Part shown: positions 1-10,308 of the stretch, piece after piece | Layout of the letters: each line of letters starts with the position of its first letter | Numbering within the stretch: position 1 is the stretch's first letter | Assembly: GCF_014898815.1 (NCBI RefSeq) | Contig: NW_026515541.1 | Span: 2,604,001 to 2,668,000 of the forward strand | Direction: 5' to 3' | Length of the DNA: 64,000 nucleotides | Origin: Panonychus citri | Taxonomy: Eukaryota; Arthropoda; Arachnida; Trombidiformes; Tetranychidae | Made by a program: the position numbers and the translations under genes | Notes under the pieces: generated by a model | What the model saw: the letters and a program-made list of their open reading frames with translations, nothing else | The model's database searches: none | Told to the model about the DNA's origin: nothing

Positions 1-1066
1 AAAGAGTTAAGAGACACATTAGAAAAAGAATATAAACAAAAGTTATCACAACAACGAAGTGATTTGGAAAAAGAGACCAGATTAAAATTGGACCAACTGA
101 GAAAAGACCTGACCGAATATTTAATTGCCTCCATGGACAAAGAAAAAGCTCGATCAGAAAACGAGATTATTGTTGATGACGAGGTGACGATTATACATCA
201 AAATTTAGTACAAAAATTACCAAAGAAGAGGGACAAAAGTGACCTGAGTGTTAAACACAATAAGAACAATAAGCAATCTAGTCGTTCGCACGTAAGCACA
301 ACTCAATCAAACAATTCTACAGATTCTGATCGTGAATCATCACTGAAGAAGAGAAAATTATCATCTAATACATCCGAGCAATTCCATCATTCCACCTCTG
401 GTCCATCGAAATCCAACAAAACTGTTAAAAGTGCAAATTTATCCTCGTCAAGTGAAAAAAAATTGATTAAATCAAATGATAAACTTGATTACTACGAAAT
501 ACCTGATAACCATTGTGCTGTTAGAATCTGTTCAACATGTCGATGGGTAGAAAAAATCTCTCAATCCAATTACCCAAAGCACTTCCTTGATAACCATAAT
601 TCAGTTTCTTTAGGAGTGAAAACATTAATCTCTCAATTCAAAGAGCTTATTCTAGACGATATAATCTACCTTTCGTTGAAAGATAAAAACAAAAGAGATC
701 AAATTTCCGATCACCTTATCGATATTAATTGTTATAAAATACCTGAAGATTGTCTTTTCGTTAGGATCTGTTCCATTTGCGAATGGATAGAAACTACGCC
801 AATACAAATTTATGTAACACATTTCAGGGAAAATCATGGCTCGTTGGTGACAGAGAAATCGAAAGATTTGAAATTCAAAATAGTAGTGATGGAAAAGAAA
901 AAGTTCCAATTGTTGAAAGATAAATGGAAGCAAAAGGAATCAAATTCGCGAGTAAGAATTTATAATTATCCTTCAATTTTAGTGTGGTAAACGTAGAATG
1001 ATCAAATTAAATCCAATTACTTATTTCTTCTTTTTCCAATTACAGAAAAAGGATTCTACGAAGTGA
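1..1066 (+). CDS. Coiled-coil / double Cys2His2-like finger protein Z1 (3' part)
   Basis: The reading frame is open from base 1, so the 5' part lies outside the window. Bases 1-120 encode a Lys/Glu/Leu/Gln-rich coiled coil matching the coiled coil of the paralog at 7238-9433. A Ser/Lys-rich linker follows, then two copies of a finger-like repeat, at about 487-600 and 724-840. Each repeat reads IP-x7-(V/I)-R-I-C-x2-C-x-W, followed by a His pair. The exon ends at 951 before GTAAGA, the same place and phase as in the paralogs. The next exon opens after a CAG at 1043-1045 and reads only six codons to a TGA at 1064-1066. In Z2 and Z3 the equivalent exon stays open, so Z1 has either a shortened tail or early decay. 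The family is not one I recognise. Zinc binding is inferred from residue spacing only; nucleic-acid or protein binding is possible. Confidence 0.65.
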
Positions 1067-1295
1067 TATTTCCCATGTGAAATGCTATCGAATCTGAAAA
1101 CTCCAATGACTATTCTTAAATCCTCCACTAGATTGATTTTTGATAAACAAACAGGTAAAATTAACCTTAAATTGTGGAGCAATTGCTCTTTTTTTATAAT
1201 AAAATTTCATTGTTAATTTTCTTTCTTTTCCATTCCAGAAACAAATCATAGAAAATGATAGAAATGTGGTCCTATCATTGATTGACAATTACGCA

Positions 1296-1440
1296 AACAG
1301 AGAGAAACATTGTAGAAAGTGGCTCGAGAATAATCTTTTCTCACACAAAATATACTCGATTACGAAGGAGTATCACAAAGAAAAACTATTAAAATGGAAA
1401 ATAGTCGCTGTCGTTAAAGAATCGAAAGCTGCTGAGGAAA
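1296..1440 (+). pseudogene. mS38 (AURKAIP1-like) fragment, frameshifted
   Basis: The bases around 1348-1440 match the basic C-terminal region of the intact mS38 genes at 48450 and 56165: first the part reading KYTRLRR, then, in another frame, the part reading KEKL and AVVKE. The change of frame inside the match and the absence of the rest of the gene make this a decayed fragment. It lies on the strand opposite to the intact mS38 genes, directly downstream of Z1. Confidence 0.6.
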
Positions 1441-1514
1441 AAGAAGATAAATTTATTCGATGAAATAGTTGAGCGAAAAAAAATGCAAAGCGAAATTTAC
1501 CAATCCAATGAATC

Positions 1515-1640
1515 CAATGATCCAAAAGTAAATAAAGAAATGATTAAGGCAATTAGTCAATTTCGCGACGATGAACATCATCATGACTGTGCCCTTGAAC
1601 ACGACGCTAAATTGGCTCCCGGTTATCAACTTCACTCAAT
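1515..1640 (+). pseudogene. COQ7 C-terminal fragment
   Basis: This stretch encodes a close relative of the COQ7 C-terminal helix. It runs from DPKVN through FRDDEHHHDCALEHD to LAPGYQL, then diverges. One residue of the DDEQHHHD di-iron motif is missing compared with the intact gene at 4683-5234. No upstream COQ7 sequence is present, so it cannot encode a working enzyme. Confidence 0.7.
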
Positions 1641-1865
1641 AGACAAGACAAAAAAAACAAAAATCCAAAGATATATTAATATGGAGATATAATCATTGAT
1701 CTCATAAAAATGACTCGATATTCTATTTGTAAATTTAGAAACAAGTTGATTAATAATTTGATTTCATTAAAAATTTCTCGTTATCATCATTTTATTGAAT
1801 CGATAAAAGTTTCGTAAATTATTTTTTTATATTTATTGAGGTTGATTACTTGACATTTTTTAAAG

Positions 1866-1960
1866 ATTAATTTCAACACCGTTAATTACTTCGTCGATTT
1901 GTTCACTTCCATACAACAGTTTGGAAGGAGCTTTAGAACGAGAACATCGAACTCCGGGAC
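1866..1960 (-). pseudogene. TRMT2A exon-2 start fragment
   Basis: About 95 bases match the start of the second TRMT2A exon (around 6025-6115 in the intact gene), the part encoding PGVRC through YGSEHIDEV. The match stops abruptly on both sides. The fragment abuts the last coding exon of Z2, whose stop codon lies five bases away. A similar fragment sits in the equivalent place below Z3. Confidence 0.7.
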
Positions 1961-1964
1961 TTGG

Positions 1965-3785
1965 TTAAGTTAATTGAAACCTCAAAGATTTTCGCGTCTT
2001 CATGGGGACTTGGGACGATCTCTTTTTACCTGGTAGAAAAAAAGAGAAAAAGAAACATTGAAATGCCGACAAATTAAGTGAAAGTCAACGATGAATTTTA
2101 CCTGTTTTTTGGTTACAAGAATTCGATTTATTTAAAGATTTGAGAATAGATTTCGGAGCACCTTCTTTCGAATTCTTTTCCGGGGTGGAATTATCGCTTC
2201 GTTTCTATGATTGGAAGAAGTACAGTATTCAACTTATTTACAATTCTTTCAATGATTAATCTTATAAAAAACTTACATTGGAAGCTATTTGGTATTGGCT
2301 CTTCCGTAATTGTAGATATTTCGATTTTTCTATAAGCACTATTTTAAATTGTAAAAAAATTGAACTTTTTATTTCCGTAGAGTTGTGATTATGCTTCCAA
2401 TGTGCATGGAAACTGTTATTGTCGGTATTATTGGTCCATCGACAAATAGGACAGATAAGCATGAAACAATAGTTTTCGGGTATTCTGTAGCTGTCGATCT
2501 GTTCAGCGGAGATTTGACTTCTCGTGCTTTTGGTTTTTAAAGTATAGTAGATGGAATCAGGCATGATGGCCTTTTGGAAATTTGATTCTTTTGAAAGCGA
2601 CTCATTGTGTGCTTTTTTAAAGTGATGCTTATAGTGTATGTTATGACTTTTTTCTACCCATCGACATATTGTACAGATTCTAACAGCACAATGATTATCA
2701 GGTATTTCGGTGTAACCAAGTTTATCATCTGATTCAACCAATTCTCTTCCAATTGATGGTAAACTTCCTCTTGGCCCATCGGTAGAAGCGTGAGATTGAA
2801 TAGATGGAATCGATAATTTTTGTTTCTTCTGAGCGGGTTCACAATCCAGAACAATGGGATTGTTTGTTTCCTTCTTTCTGTTTGATTGCGATGCGAAACT
2901 TTCATTGATAATCATCACCTCTTCATCTTTGTCAATTTCCTTTTCTGGTTGTGCTTTGGTGTCTATGGAAATATCCAAAAATTTCGTCAATTCTTTTCTT
3001 AGTTGGTCCAATTTAGATTTTGCCTTTTTCTCCAAATCAATTTGTTGGTCCATTAGCTTTTTTTCATATTCTTTTTCTAATTTTTCTTCCAATCCTTTCA
3101 TCTCCTTGTTGTGAACGATCTTCAGGGTTTCCAAATCGGCGATTGATGAACATGTTTCCATCTTTCTATCGTATAACTCCTTTAGCTTGTTGAACTTTTC
3201 GACTGATACTGAGTTTTTAAGAATTTTTAAATTTTCTTGTTGCAATGAGATATTCTCTTCCTTGGATTTTACAAGTTGCAATCTTAATTCCAAATTAAGT
3301 GCGTCCAATTTCTTTTCTGCTTCTTTTGTAATAGTTTCCAGATTAGCTCGATGTTCCAATAACTTTTGCTCAAATTCTCGCTTCATTTTCGTTCTTGATT
3401 CTTTCATCTCCTCGTCATGTTTACTTTGCAATTCACTTATCTTGCTGAAAAGACTCTTATTCAAATCAGAAAACTGTGAACATCTGACACACTTCGACTG
3501 TAAAACAACATTGAAAACTGGCGAAGATTGGAAACCAATTGGATTTGTACTAACAAAGCAGTTAGAAGCAGAAACGGGTGACGACGAAGAGGGACTAATT
3601 CCAGGCTGGGCTTCGGACACAACAGCTTTTTGATTACTTGATGTTGATGATATTCCTATTGAATTTGTAGAAACATTTGAAGTCGGAACAATGGAATAGT
3701 TAACAAGCGTCCCTCGTCGATTTGGTGACAATTTTTCCTGTTTGATTGATGAAAGAAACGGTGTTGATTCCTGGCCAAGATCCAT
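1965..3785 (-). CDS. Coiled-coil / double Cys2His2-like finger protein Z2
   Basis: Three coding exons, 3785-2277, 2204-2102 and 2029-1965, give about 558 residues. The splice sites are GT-AG, and the phases agree exactly with those of Z3. The N-terminus (MDLGQESTPFLSS) is followed by a Ser/Pro/Thr-rich stretch with a small CVRCSQ motif near residue 100. A Lys/Glu/Leu coiled coil covers about residues 110-275. The first finger repeat has C371, C374, W376 and a His pair near 387-393; the second has C445, C448, W450 and His near 462-467. The last two exons encode a basic tail beginning KRSDNSTPEKN and ending RKSLRFQLT. There is no signal peptide or membrane segment. The function is unknown. The coiled coil suggests oligomers, and the basic tail could contact nucleic acid, but both are inference. 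Confidence 0.8.
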
Positions 3786-4682
3786 GGTAAAGAAAGTAAA
3801 TGTTTGTTATTATTAATTTTCTGTTCACTTGAAATAAAAAACAAAAGAATTAATTAATTTATTGAAAGGTTAAAATTATTTTAGCTAATTTACTATTCGA
3901 TTTGATAAGAGTCGATTTGATGAGAATGAAATTTGGATTTTCAATAAGGAACGAAATCAATTAAAACGGAAAATAACACTGATAAGAAACCTCTTGGAAA
4001 AACTTAATCAAGTAAATAGTTGATCTTAAATGAAACAAAAAGAAAACAAGTCAATTGATTTTAAAGAAAATCCTTTTTAATCTTCCTTCAGGAACTTGGA
4101 GAGTATTTAAATTGATTAATCTACTCTTCCTACGTTAACTCTTTTTCTAAATTCAATTTACAATTTGTTTCTAATTGGCCGAAACTTTTTCTTTTGTTTT
4201 TTAAACTGACTAATAGTTTCGTCGGTTGACAATAAACCGTATAATAACCGTTAGTGAGCAAAGAAAACGTCTGATTTATGAGACAAGTGAACTCGAAATG
4301 GTTAATTTTGAGACAGTTAAAGTTTATTTATGACCGAAGATCAAACGGTCGTTTGGATGAAAAGAAAAAAAAAGTTTCCTTGGTCGAATTTCTCTTTTCA
4401 CACTTTTCTGTGAGATTTCTTTCTATAGCAAACAAATGTGATCATTACCAATCAGTCGCTCAAATAAGATCATTGTATTCATCAAGCTCATTGAGTTAAA
4501 TCACTTACAATAATCTGTAATAACATTTTAGTCAACAAAATGATTTCGATTTGAAAATTTATTCATTTGCTTGAAATAAATATGCAAATTTTTTCTAAAT
4601 TTACAAATATCATAATCGACAAATTGTAATGAGATCTCTATTTCTAGAATTGCATTTTCTTTATCTTTAAACAATTAGAAAA
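3786..4682. other. Intergenic region between Z2 and COQ7
   Basis: No gene is visible. The stretch is AT-rich and is repeated at about 85-95% identity between Z3 and the COQ7 pseudogene (9434-10308), so it belongs to a duplicated block. Its second half carries a copy of a dispersed repeat. The small open frame at 4278-4499 lies inside that repeat, has no recognisable product and is not conserved at its end, so it is not called as a gene. Confidence 0.6.
4200..4500 (+). repeat. Dispersed repeat R, copy 1
   Basis: One of four related stretches in the window (also near 9840, 51640 and 59620). They share landmarks in the same order: GACAAGTGAACT or a close variant, a run around TTTATGACCGAAG, a TTTGGA(C/T) stretch followed by AAAAGAAAA, TTTCCTTGGT, and TTTCTGTGAG. 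No terminal repeats or coding capacity were found. It may be an old mobile element remnant or a shared flanking sequence spread by segmental duplication. Confidence 0.55.
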
Positions 4683-5234
4683 TTAAATTTTCTCCGCTAC
4701 TTTAACAGCGACTTTACAAATGTTTTCTACCGCCGACGAGAGAAGTTGGTACCCGGGAGCCAATTTAGCGTCGTGTTCAAGGGCACAGTCGTGATGATGT
4801 TGTTCATCGTCTCGAAATTGACTAATTGTCTTGATCATATCTTCATTTACTTTTGGATCATCGGCCATCAATTCTCTTAATTGGCTATCGTAATGTTCAA
4901 CAATCACTTTCTCGACAGCCTCTGTTACCGCCATCGCTGCATTTGGTCCTAAAAGAGCAGGAATAAAACCGAGACCAAAAGCACCGAATTGCCATATGGG
5001 TACTAAGACACTTTTTCGAGCCCTGTGTTTACCGGCGAGATACTCGAACTTGTCCAAATGCGCTTTTTCTTGATCCCACATTTTCTGAATGACGGCGGCC
5101 TTTTCTGGATATTTACGACGTAGGGCCAACATTTGTCCAAAATAAATTCGATCAGCTCCTAATTCACCGGCATGATTAACACGGATAATTCTATCATACA
5201 TTTGACTACGAACTCTTCCTAAATATCCTGCCAT
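4683..5234 (-). CDS. COQ7: COQ7, 5-demethoxyubiquinone hydroxylase
   Basis: A single exon encodes 183 residues from the ATG at 5234. COQ7 is the mitochondrial di-iron hydroxylase that converts demethoxyubiquinone to the hydroxylated precursor of ubiquinone. The ligand pattern is visible: Glu24 in NHAGELGADR, the ExxH pair Glu56/His59 in DQEKAH, a further Glu in VEKVIVEHY, and the second ExxH in DDEQHHHD. The closing motif ALEHDAKLAPGYQ is typical of the family. The product is shorter than the human protein (217 residues) because it starts almost directly at the catalytic domain. No targeting sequence is visible upstream, and I saw no convincing splice acceptor there. The open frame extends two codons further to a GTG, which I did not use as the start. 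A truncated copy lies at 10309-10621. Confidence 0.93.
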   Translation of the reverse strand: MAGYLGRVRSQMYDRIIRVNHAGELGADRIYFGQMLALRRKYPEKAAVIQKMWDQEKAHLDKFEYLAGKHRARKSVLVPIWQFGAFGLGFIPALLGPNAAMAVTEAVEKVIVEHYDSQLRELMADDPKVNEDMIKTISQFRDDEQHHHDCALEHDAKLAPGYQLLSSAVENICKVAVKVAEKI

Positions 5235-5451
5235 TGTCACGATAATTTAAACCATGTAAAAATCTATGTACACAGAAATATTAATACAAAATATTAGAAC
5301 ATTTTATCTAAATCATATTGATTGTCAATCTTTCTCTTTGGTGTGTGATTGTGTATGAGGCTGGTAAAGAATTGATGAACAATGATTTGGATGGAGAAAG
5401 AAAATATTCAAAGTAATTAAAGTTTGTCCAATTGATCCTAAATTAGGATTC

Positions 5452-6832
5452 CTAATATCGGGAAAAAGTTACAATCAATTCACATCGATTGGTTTGGGGA
5501 AATAAATCAACCGGAATCGCTTTAACGGGTATAAAAGGATCTCCCTGGATGTCATCCATTGGTCGAAAAGGTAAACAAAGATGAGCAAAGTTCCTTAATG
5601 ATTGACCTTCGGGCTTACATGAGACATAAATAATCTTGGACACATTGGACATTCTTCTGATCACATTGATTACCCCACTCGATAAACCACCAGATCCTGG
5701 GTTCATGATCATTACAAGATCATCTGAGTAAAGGTTTTCACTTATGTTCATCAAATGATCTTCGATTGTGCCATGAATGAATTTACAATTAGTAATGCTG
5801 TTAACTGAAGCGTTAATTGTTGCATCTATGATTGATTGTTCGCATGAATCGATCCCGATCACTTCTTTAACCATTGGTGCAACTTGTAAGGCCAATACAC
5901 CAGAGCCACAACACATATCAAGAATTGTCATATTAGATTGAGGTTCAATCTCCTCGATTATCCGTTTATATAAAATTTCAGCGGCACTTTTGTTAATTTG
6001 GATAAAAGGTTCAGGGGTGATTCTAATTTTAACACCGTTAATTACTTCGTCGATGTGTTCACTTCCATACAACAATTTGAAAGGAGCTCTAGAATGAGTA
6101 CAACGAACTCCGGGACAGGCCTAAGAAAAGAGATTCAGAAAAATTAGTCAACTTGAAGAAATTGATTGAGAAAATTGAGCTAATTACCTGAAAGTATAAA
6201 GAATTAAGATTAATACTTTTAGCAATCGGTGAGAAGAAGTTGATCAGTCGATTATGCTCATCTTCCAATTGATTAGATGATAAATTCTGTGGATGTAAAA
6301 TAGCGATGCCCATAAGCTCATCGAAATCATTACTACGAACACAAAATCTTTTCCAATGTCCACCCTTGGAGAAATCAAGACAAACATCTAATGGTGATTG
6401 ATTTCTCAAGTATTCTTGAAATTTACCAGCAAGAATTTGGTGACTATTTTTGACGATTTTAAATTTATCAGGAGGTGAACAGATTGGCAGTTGAAAAGAT
6501 TTACCAATTTTTCCCAAAATAAAACCAACAGTTTTAGGATTCCCATCGGGTCCAGGCCAAATTGAGAAATCATCAGTATTCCGATATCCTTCAATCACAG
6601 GACTTGGTTCAATATTTTCCAACAAACAAGGTAATCCAGATTCATCAGGGGTAATAGACGAATTGATATCTTTCAATTTAATGGTGAGACTTTTTAAAAT
6701 TGTACTTATCTTTTTTTGCTTTACAATTAGTTGCTTTGAATAATCAAGATGAGCAAGAGGAGTTAAACCTTTGGAATCTTTCAAAATGTTGTTAACTTTA
6801 CCAGCCACACTTTTAATCACATTTCGATTCAT
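5452..6832 (-). CDS. TRMT2A: tRNA (uracil-5-)-methyltransferase, TRMT2A-like
   Basis: Two exons, 6832-6188 and 6120-5452, encode 437 residues. The family uses S-adenosylmethionine to make 5-methyluridine at position 54 of cytosolic tRNA. The N-terminal half carries the conserved start TPLAHLDYSKQL and the GYRN, GHWKRF and LHPQ stretches of the TRMT2A lineage. The C-terminal half has the SAM-binding motif ILDMCCGSGVLAL, the catalytic-cysteine motif YVSCKPEG and the closing PVKAIPVDLFPQTNRCE, which is very close to vertebrate TRMT2A. No RNA-recognition motif precedes this part, unlike the 625-residue human protein; an undetected 5' exon could carry one. The family's DPPR motif is replaced by MNPGSGGL, which may affect activity. 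Fragments of this gene appear at 1866 and 7160. Confidence 0.88.
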
Positions 6833-7029
6833 AGTTAATCAAACAGTCAACTTACCAGAGATTTTAATCAAAAAGAGTAAACTAATTAAACAATCATCAC
6901 AATTAAATAGAAAAGAAAATGATGTAACAATATAAGTCGCATTGACGAAAAACTGATTTTCATCAGCTGTTCATCCCAAGGGGTCGTCTCATTAGAAAAA
7001 GAATTTTTTTGCTCGATTAAAAAATTATA

Positions 7030-7158
7030 AGATTAAATTTTTTTTTTCTTCGCATTTTGTTGATGTAAAGTATTAATGTAAAAGAGGAGAAAAGTTTACA
7101 CATGGAGAAATTAGAAAAGATTATTGAAGTTAAATAGATTTTTCAACTTCTTCTAGTG
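7030..7158 (-). pseudogene. 3' end fragment of the 10931-11700 coiled-coil gene
   Basis: About 125 bases repeat the last codons (LEEVEKSI and stop) and the 3' flank of the coiled-coil gene at 10931-11700. The match ends sharply at about 7158, where the sequence switches without a gap into a TRMT2A fragment. This marks a rearrangement breakpoint. Confidence 0.7.
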
Positions 7159-7159
7159 A

Positions 7160-7237
7160 AGAGATGTCGATGTGTTCACTTCCAAACAACAATTCGAAAG
7201 AAGCACTGGAATGAGAACAACGAACTCCGGGACTTGG
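7160..7237 (-). pseudogene. TRMT2A exon-2 start fragment, second copy
   Basis: This is the same piece of TRMT2A as at 1866-1960: CCGGAGTTCG through GAACACATCGA on the minus strand. It is shorter at its 3' side because of the junction with the coiled-coil gene fragment. It again directly abuts the stop codon of a Z gene, so it was carried along with the Z gene when the block was copied. Confidence 0.7.
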
Positions 7238-9433
7238 TTAATTTAATTGAAACCTCAAAGATTTCCGACTCTTCATGGGGACTTGGGACGATCTCTTTTT
7301 ACCTGGTGGAAAAAAAGAGAAAAAAAACATTGAAATGTCGACAAATAAAGTGAAAGTGATCAACGATGAATTTTACCTGTTCTTTGGCCACGAGAATCCG
7401 ATTTATTTGAAGATTTGAGAATAGATTTCGGAGCACCTTCTTTCGAATTCTTTTCCGGGGTGGAATTATCGTTTTGAGGCTGTTTCTATGATTGGAGAAA
7501 GCATTATATTCAACTTATTTAGAATTCTTTCAATGATTAAAATATAAAAACTTACATCCGAAGCCATTTGGCATTGGCTCTTCTGTTCATCTCGTAATTG
7601 TAGATACTTCATGTTCTCCATAATCACGGTTTCAAATTCTAAATAAATTGAACTTTTTATTCTACTTGAGTTGTGATCATTTCTCCAATGTTTATGATAA
7701 CGAGTACCGATCCATCGGCAAATACGACAAATCAACGCGAAGCAATAGTTTTTTGGAATTTTGTACTTGTCGATCTCTTGAGCAGAGATTTGACTTCTTG
7801 TGATTTTGTTTATCAAAGAAGGATAGATAGAATCGGGGACGATAGCGTTTTCGAAATTGACAATTTCTTCTTCTTTTGAAAGAGGTTCCCCGTGTGCACT
7901 CTTTAAGTGCTTAATGTAATTGAAGTTATGGATTTTTTCGCTCCACCGACATATTGAACAGATTCTAACAGCACAATGGTCATCGGGTATTTCGGTGTAA
8001 CCAAGTTTATCATTTGATTCAAACAATTCTCTTCCAATTGATGGTAAACTTTCTTTTGGTCCATCGATAGCGTCAGATTGAATAGATGGAATCGATAATT
8101 TTTGTTTCTTCTGAGCGGGTTCACAATCAGGAACAGTGGGATTGTTTGTTTCCTTCTTTTCGTTTGATTGAGATGCGAAACTTTCATTGTTAATCATCAC
8201 CTCATAATCTTCGTCAATTTCCTTCTCTGGTTGTGCTTCGGTGTCTATGGAAATATTCAAACATTTTGTTAATACTTTTCTTAGTTGGTCCAATTTAGAT
8301 TTTGTCTTTTTCTCCAAATCTCGTTGGTCCAATAGTTTTTTTTCATATTCTTCTTTTAATTGTTCTTCCAATTCTTTCATCTCCTTGCTATGAGCGATCT
8401 TCAGGGTTTCGGTCAGTTCTTTTCTCAGTTGGTCCAATTTTAATCCGGTATCATTTTCCAAATCACTTCGTTGTTGCGATAATTTTTGTTTATATTCTTT
8501 TTCTAATGTGTCTCTCAATTCTTTCAATTCCATATTGTGAGAGATTTTCGGAGATTCCAAATCTTTGATTTGAAATACTTTTTCCATAGTTTGACTTTCT
8601 TGATCCCGAATCTTAATTCCAGGTCTAACCTCTTTATTTTGTAATTTCAATCGGATTTCAAGCTCATGTTCATGAATCTTTTTCTCGTATGATTCCTTTA
8701 GCTTGTTGAACTTTTCGACTTGTACTGAGTTTTTAATGATTTTTAAATTCTCTTGTTGCAATGAGATATTCTCTTCCTTGGATTTTACAAGTTGCAATCT
8801 TAATTCCAAATTAAGTGAGTCCAATTTCTTTTCTGCTTCTTTTTTAACAGTTTCCAGATTAGTTCGGTGTTCCAATAGCTTTAGTTCATATTCTTTCTCC
8901 ATTTTCTTTCTTGATTCTTTCATCTCCTCGTCATATTTACATTTTGATTCGCTTAACTTTTGGAGAATATTCCTATTTAAATCAGATAATTGAGAACACC
9001 GGACACACGGTGACTGTGAAACAACATTGAAAACTGGCGAAGATGATTGGGGACCAGTTGGCTTTTTACTAGACGCATCAACGGGTGACGGCGAAAAGGG
9101 ACTAATTCCAGGCTGGGCTTCGGACTCAACAGCTTTTTGATTGTTTGATGTTGACGATGGTGATGATGATATTCCTATTGAATTTGTAGAAGCAACTGAA
9201 GTCAGATCAGTTGTTTTTGCACTATTGAGTGTCATTGGAGAAACGGGTGTAGACAGTGATGACGAAGAGAGGCCAATACCAGGTTTGGCTTTGGAAATAG
9301 AAGATAATTGATTATCTGATGTTGATGGTGAATTTGTAGAAACATTTGAAGTCGGAACTTGTGACACTTGTGGTGACAATGTTTTTTGTTTGAGTGATGA
9401 AAGAAACGGAGTTGATTCCTGGTGAAGATCCAT
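7238..9433 (-). CDS. Coiled-coil / double Cys2His2-like finger protein Z3
   Basis: Three coding exons, 9433-7556, 7485-7377 and 7302-7238, encode about 683 residues. It is the closest relative of Z2, with the same start (MDLHQESTPFLSS), the same small Cys motif (CVRCSQ) and the same basic tail ending RKSLRFQLN. The coiled coil is longer because a unit of roughly 45 residues (KEL-(R/E)-x3-EKEYKQKL-x-QR, ending LDQLRKELT) is repeated. The finger repeats carry C492, C495, W497 and C569, C572, W574, each with a following His pair. The N-terminal Ser/Pro/Thr-rich region is also longer, with repeats of the STNS and SSS type. Splice phases match Z2 exactly, and the third exon is conserved in frame, which supports a functional protein. 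Its role is unknown. Confidence 0.8.
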
Positions 9434-9839
9434 GGTAAAGAAAGTAAATGTTTGTTATAATTTATTTTCTGTTGTCACTTGAAATAAAAAAACAAAATAA
9501 CGAATTAATTTATCGAAAAGTTGGAATTGTTTTGGTAATTTACTAGCCAAGAGTCGATATGATGAGCTTGATATGATTTTCAAAAGAAACAAGATCAATT
9601 AAAAAGGAAAATAACACTGATGAGAAACCTCGTGGAAAAACTTAATCAAGTAAATAGTTGATCTTAAATGAAACAAAAAGAAAACAAGTCAATTGATTTC
9701 CAGAGAAAATCCTTTTTAATCTTCCTCCAGGAACTTGGAGAGTATTTAAATTGATTAATCTACTCTTCCTACGTTAACTCTTTTTCTAAATCCAATTTAC
9801 AATTTGTTTCTAATTGGCCGAAACTTTTTCTTTTGTTTT

Positions 9840-10130
9840 TTAAACTGACCAATAATTTCGTCGGTTGACAATAAATCGTTAGTGAGCAAAGAAAACGTCT
9901 GATTTATGAGACTAGTGAACTCGAAATGGTTAATTTTGAGACAGTTAAAGTTTATTTATGACCGAAGATCAACAGGTCGTTTGGATGAAAAGAAAAAAAA
10001 AGTTTCCTTGGTCGAATTTCTCTTTTCACACTTTTCTGTGAGATTTTATTCTATAGCAAACAAATGTGATCATTACCAATCAGTCGCTCAAATGAGACCT
10101 TGTATTCATCAAGCTCATTGAGTTAAATCA
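9840..10130 (+). repeat. Dispersed repeat R, copy 2
   Basis: This is nearly identical to the copy at 4200-4500 because it belongs to the same duplicated block. Small changes shift the end of the enclosed open frame (9906-10121), which argues against a conserved protein there. Confidence 0.55.
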
Positions 10131-10308
10131 CTTACAATAATTTGTAATAACATTTTAGTAAATAAAATGATTTCAATTTGAAAATTTATCATTTGCTTGA
10201 AATTAATATTCAAATTTTTTCTAAATTTACAAATATCTTAATCGAGAAATTGTAATGAGATCTACATGTATATTTCTAGAATAGCATTTTCTTTAAACAA
10301 TTAGAAAA

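Noticed and set aside
3187..3633. 148-residue plus-strand open frame inside Z2
   Set aside because: Antisense shadow of the coiled-coil coding sequence; Cys/Phe/Ser-rich composition is typical of such shadows.
4278..4499. 73-residue open frame, partly repeated at 9906-10121
   Set aside because: It lies in dispersed repeat R, the two ends differ by frameshift, and the other two repeat copies do not keep the frame.
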